Positions 40,077-42,682 of a stretch of 42,682 nt of DNA are shown one piece after another (the first letter of the stretch is position 1; each line of letters begins with the position of its first letter). Source of the DNA: Clostridiales bacterium. GTDB taxonomy: Bacteria; Bacillota; Clostridia; Peptostreptococcales; Anaerovoracaceae. The position numbers and the translations under genes are program-made. Below the pieces are notes generated by a model that saw nothing but the letters and a program-made list of their open reading frames with translations, was not told the origin of the DNA and did no database searches. The DNA is taken from assembly GCA_009782285.1 (NCBI GenBank), contig WRJK01000014.1:1-42682 (forward strand), given 5' to 3'.

Positions 40077-40105
40077 TATTTAGTGTTAAATACTCATTTT
40101 GTCAA
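40071..40105 (-). promoter_or_regulatory. Promoter of the S8-dockerin gene with overlapping palindrome
   Basis: On the minus strand TTGACA (40100-40105), 17-nt spacer, TAAATA (40077-40082). The inverted repeat AACACT-TATTT-AGTGTT (40071-40087) covers the -10 box and is a candidate operator. A leader of over 200 nt would result. Confidence 0.5.
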
Positions 40106-40130
40106 GTTTTATTCGCAGCAAATGCAAATA

Positions 40131-40168
40131 ACCGCAGAAACAAATTATGCACAAATAGTTTTTGCGGT
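40131..40168 (-). terminator. Likely terminator of the small membrane protein gene
   Basis: ACCGCAGAAAC (40131-40141) pairs with GTTTTTGCGGT (40158-40168), an 11-bp stem with one wobble and a 16-nt loop. On the minus strand it is followed by a T-rich stretch. It lies 33 nt after the stop of the 76-aa gene. Confidence 0.5.
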
Positions 40169-40200
40169 GATAATCAGATGAAATGAAAATGCAGATCGCG

Positions 40201-40431
40201 CTAGAATTTCACAACTTTGTTGTCGGCGACAATCCTAACAAACTTGAGCATCAAAGGGAACAGCGTGAAGCTAAAAACTATTGACGCTGCGGCAAGGGTT
40301 GTTTTTTTATTTTTCTTCGGTACGAGCAGCCCAGCGAGCAGCCCAGCTGAACCGACGCAGAGCTTAAGCAGGCCGAAATCAAGCAGGCTGAATTTTTTTA
40401 TGCAATCATCCACGGATTTGAATAAGTTCAT
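40201..40431 (-). CDS. Small membrane protein (mis-annotated phosphate permease-like family)
   Basis: A 76-aa protein with two hydrophobic segments (about 17-37 and 46-66) separated by a basic loop, VPKKNKKTT. It matches from memory a family of 70-75-aa proteins common in Clostridia that databases sometimes label permease of phosphate ABC transporter; that label has no support in the sequence. It probably sits in the cytoplasmic membrane; its role is unknown. The ATG at 40431 has AGGAG upstream. It is divergent from the PNPOx-like gene and followed by a hairpin. Confidence 0.7.
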   Translation of the reverse strand: MNLFKSVDDCIKKFSLLDFGLLKLCVGSAGLLAGLLVPKKNKKTTLAAASIVFSFTLFPLMLKFVRIVADNKVVKF

Positions 40432-40453
40432 TATGCCTCTCCTTTTTTATTTT

Positions 40454-40482
40454 ATTGTAACAGATAATTCGGTTGCTGTACA
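40454..40482 (-). promoter_or_regulatory. Promoter of the small membrane protein gene
   Basis: On the minus strand TGTACA (40477-40482), 17-nt spacer, TACAAT (40454-40459), just upstream of the ribosome binding site of the 76-aa gene. Confidence 0.45.
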
Positions 40483-40503
40483 GCGTTGGGCTCTGAATAT
40501 TCC

Positions 40504-40532
40504 TTGCCAAAAGAGTTTCCAATGGATATAAT
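40504..40532 (+). promoter_or_regulatory. Promoter of the PNPOx-like gene
   Basis: TTGCCA (40504-40509), 17-nt spacer, perfect TATAAT (40527-40532); GGAGGTG follows at 40548-40554. Confidence 0.75.
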
Positions 40533-40560
40533 AGTGAATGAGGAAATGGAGGTGAAAACG

Positions 40561-41064
40561 ATGAGAAGGCGCGACCGGGAAATAAAGGACATTGATGAAA
40601 TTGTCCGGCTGCTTGAAGACAATAAAATATGCCATCTTGCCATGTGCGCGGGGGAACAGCCATATGTGGTTCCGATGCTCTATGCCTATGAAGGCGGCTC
40701 GATGTACTTCCATTGCGCGGAAGTGGGGCAGAAGCTCGACATGATCCGGGCAAACCCGAACGTTTGTTTTGAGGTGCAGGCGTCCCAGACGGAAGAGGTA
40801 ATCGAAAACAGCGGCAAGCCATGCTACTGGGGCATCTCCTACGAAAGCGTGATTGGTTTTGGAAAAGCCGAAATATTGGGTGACCGGGAGACGAAAATAA
40901 AAGTCTACAACCTGATTGTAGGGAAGATGAAGCCCCCGGGGTACGTGCACAGCGAAGAGATGTACACCGAAAAGAAAATAAAGGGGACATTTATCATCAA
41001 GGTGAAAATAGACAGCATGACAGGGAAGAAATGGGACGGTACCAAGCCTGGAGTGGGTTTGTAA
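40561..41064 (+). CDS. PNPOx-like flavin-binding protein (NimA-type)
   Basis: A 167-aa protein of the split-barrel FMN-binding superfamily (pyridoxamine 5-phosphate oxidase-like; many small members are annotated as NimA-type nitroimidazole reductases). The N-terminal MRRRDREI, the ICHLAMCAGEQPYVVPMLYAY stretch, and YFHCAEVGQKLDMIRANPNVCFEV are typical. No membrane segment. The real substrate is unknown; in vivo roles include FMN- or heme-linked reduction. Start ATG 40561 has GGAGGTG at 6 nt and lies behind a clear promoter; longer in-frame starts precede or overlap the promoter. It converges on the LarE-like gene with 5 nt between. Confidence 0.8.
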   Translation: MRRRDREIKDIDEIVRLLEDNKICHLAMCAGEQPYVVPMLYAYEGGSMYFHCAEVGQKLDMIRANPNVCFEVQASQTEEVIENSGKPCYWGISYESVIGFGKAEILGDRETKIKVYNLIVGKMKPPGYVHSEEMYTEKKIKGTFIIKVKIDSMTGKKWDGTKPGVGL

Positions 41065-41069
41065 ACCAT

Positions 41070-41888
41070 CTAGACGTTTTTGGTTGACATGTTCAAGTTG
41101 CCCATTTTGTAGCCGCCAAGGTCAAGTGCGGCATAAATAAAGCCGGCTTCTTTAGCCGCTTTGTTTATTTTTTCCATAAAATCCGTGTTAAAGAATTTCT
41201 TCCTGTCCTCCGGAAGAACCTCGATGCGGGCAACGTCGCCATGGTGCCTCACCCTGACTTGGCTGAAGCCGTTTTCGTGCAGCAGCTTTTCGAGCCTGTA
41301 GATCGACGCCAGCTTGCCGACAGTTATCCTTTCGCCGTAGGGGATCCTCGACGCAAGGCAGGCGAACGCAGGTTTGCCCCACACAGACAGCCCCATCGCC
41401 TTTGCCGCAGTTCGGATTTCCTCTTTCGATAAGCTTGCTTCCCGAAGCGGGCTTTGGACGCCCAGCTCGAGCAGCGCCCTCTCGCCGGGCCTGTAGTCGA
41501 GCGCATCGTCCGTGTTTGACCCGTCCAAAAGCACCATGCCGGCAAGCTCGGTGTGTGCGAGGAGCCTTTGAAGCATGTTCTTCTTGCATATGTAGCATCT
41601 GTCTGCCGGATTGTCTGCAAAGCTGTCAAGAAAAGCGTCACCCATGTTGACGACTATGTGGCGGATGCCTTCTGATTTGCAAAAATCCGCAGCTTCCGCC
41701 GTTTCATCCGGGGCAAAGCTGGGTGCCGCTGCAGTAGCCGCGACCACTCTGCCTTTCATGGCGCCATGGGCGTACTTTAAGAGGAATGTACTGTCGACGC
41801 CCCCCGAAAACGCAACTGCGGCGGAGGGCAGGCTTTGCAGGATACCTGCAAGCAGGTTCAGTTTTTTTCCCAGGTTCATGTCTGTCAT
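41070..41888 (-). CDS. larE: LarE-type ATP-dependent sacrificial sulfur transferase
   Basis: A 272-aa PP-loop ATPase. SGGVDS (28-33) is the ATP pyrophosphatase loop. Cys98 and Cys101 form RCYICKKN, and Cys177 lies in KPAFACLASRIPYG. LarE adenylates the pyridinium dicarboxylate mononucleotide made by LarB and adds sulfur, on the way to the nickel-pincer cofactor of lactate racemase and relatives. In the Lactobacillus enzyme one Cys is consumed; homologues with three Cys, as here, carry a [4Fe-4S] cluster and act catalytically, so this protein may do the same. No larB, larC or larA is in the window. The ATG at 41888 lies 6 nt after the upstream ATPase stop, with a GAGGG about 13 nt away, so coupling is likely. 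Confidence 0.8.
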   Translation of the reverse strand: MTDMNLGKKLNLLAGILQSLPSAAVAFSGGVDSTFLLKYAHGAMKGRVVAATAAAPSFAPDETAEAADFCKSEGIRHIVVNMGDAFLDSFADNPADRCYICKKNMLQRLLAHTELAGMVLLDGSNTDDALDYRPGERALLELGVQSPLREASLSKEEIRTAAKAMGLSVWGKPAFACLASRIPYGERITVGKLASIYRLEKLLHENGFSQVRVRHHGDVARIEVLPEDRKKFFNTDFMEKINKAAKEAGFIYAALDLGGYKMGNLNMSTKNV

Positions 41889-41894
41889 AATCGT

Positions 41895-42682
41895 TCAAAT
41901 GCCCTCAAATAGGTCGGCTAGGTTTATCAATTTGACATTTCCGAATTTATTGGCTAATTCGCGGCAGTCAGCCGAAAAGTCAGCTTTTGAGAACACGTAA
42001 TAATATTTGTTCTCGTAATTTTCAAACAGAGACGCCTTTTCCATTAGCTCAGTCAACACCTGTGCGCCCTTTATTTCGTTGCGCCACTTGCATTCGGCAA
42101 AAATAGCATTTTTATTGTCAGAAGAGGAAAGGATCAGATCAATTTCTTCTTGCGATTTTGTTTTAGGGTTGTTGCCCCACCATCTGCCGGAGCGAGTGAA
42201 CACAAAAGGCAGTTCATCGCTGTTGTTTTTGTGGATCAGATATTGAAGACAGATTTCCTCGAACGGCTTGCCGATGAAGCTGTTGATGCTGGGCATGATT
42301 GAGCGAAGCACAGCTTTTCCGGTGCCCTGTTCGACAGCGGTCCTGTCAGGGAAAACGTATCGGTACCAAAAACTGAAACAGTTGTCCGATATCTTGTATA
42401 CGCCCTTTCGGCTTTTTGCGGGGTTGTCGCCAAAAGGGTATTCCTTGTACAGGATTCTCAGGTTTATCAGCGTGTCAAGGTATTTGATCGCTTTTGCACG
42501 GTCTTCATCAATTTTGGTAGAAATTTCATTCAGGCGAGAAGCTCCGCCAGCGATCGCCGTGATAACGGAATTATACATTGCAGGTTCTCGCAGTTCCTGC
42601 TTCAAAAGCATCAGCGGCTCGTCATACAGATAACCCGCAGTATTGAAATACAAATCCGAAATGTTTTCTTCAAAACTTTTTT
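41895..42682 (-). CDS. P-loop ATPase with DUF234 domain, N-terminus beyond the window
   Basis: The reading frame is open to the right edge, so the ATPase part is missing; about 262 residues are seen. They align well with residues about 208-460 of the ATPase at 17009: LKQELREPA-YN, GGASRLNEI, F-FWYRYVFP, RWWGNNPK, and the nuclease-like QEEIDLIL followed by FAECKW. The region beyond the TTG at 42653 still matches the paralogue, confirming that this TTG is not the start. Identity by eye is roughly half. It lies just upstream of the larE-like gene on the same strand. Function of the family is not established. Confidence 0.75.
   Translation of the reverse strand, partial: KSFEENISDLYFNTAGYLYDEPLMLLKQELREPAMYNSVITAIAGGASRLNEISTKIDEDRAKAIKYLDTLINLRILYKEYPFGDNPAKSRKGVYKISDNCFSFWYRYVFPDRTAVEQGTGKAVLRSIMPSINSFIGKPFEEICLQYLIHKNNSDELPFVFTRSGRWWGNNPKTKSQEEIDLILSSSDNKNAIFAECKWRNEIKGAQVLTELMEKASLFENYENKYYYVFSKADFSADCRELANKFGNVKLINLADLFEGI

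Overview
The window looks like chromosomal DNA from an anaerobic, Gram-positive-type bacterium of the Clostridia/Firmicutes. The signs are S-layer homology (SLH) domains, ECF-type vitamin transport, strong AGGAGG-like ribosome binding sites, an OmpR-type two-component system, a dockerin-bearing protease and a B. subtilis-like LexA box. Base composition is near 50% G+C by eye. I see no rRNA, tRNA, transposase, integrase or CRISPR array.

Left edge (101-1911, minus strand): an HD-domain phosphohydrolase (YwfO-like) and a YwgA-like protein form a short operon. Its promoter (1989-2017) has a LexA-type box in the spacer, which predicts DNA-damage control.

Main feature (2085-16464, plus strand): a cobalamin riboswitch and intrinsic terminator lead into five tightly packed genes. 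They encode (1) a 2813-aa SLH-anchored surface protein with three DUF4430 (transcobalamin beta-like) domains and an alpha6/alpha6 toroid, (2) a 545-aa SLH protein with an alpha6/alpha6 toroid, (3) a membrane-anchored DUF4430 protein, (4) an EcfT permease and (5) a fusion of two ECF ATPases with an S component. The likely job is corrinoid capture at the cell surface by intrinsic factor/transcobalamin-like proteins, followed by import through a dedicated ECF transporter. This is the best candidate for a poorly described system in the window.

16500-18400: a small gene of unknown function and a DUF234-type P-loop ATPase, each with its own sigma-A-like promoter. A second member of this ATPase family is cut by the right edge.

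18413-24021 (minus strand): an OatA-like acyltransferase, an OmpR-type response regulator, its histidine kinase and a lipoprotein lie in one direction. Four phased half-sites (23981-24020) lie between the acyltransferase and the divergent S8 protease gene and could bind the regulator.

24145-39846: three large secreted peptidases (S8, M14, and S8 with cohesin-like and dockerin domains) flank a sugar catabolic cluster of FHS-type MFS transporter, FucI-like isomerase, class II aldolase and convergent FGGY kinase. The FGGY gene has a good promoter and ribosome binding site but no in-frame canonical start codon.

Right edge: a small membrane protein, a PNPOx-like flavoprotein, a LarE-type sulfur transferase with three candidate cluster cysteines, and the truncated DUF234 ATPase. 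Functional calls rest on motif recognition by eye; no database search was run.
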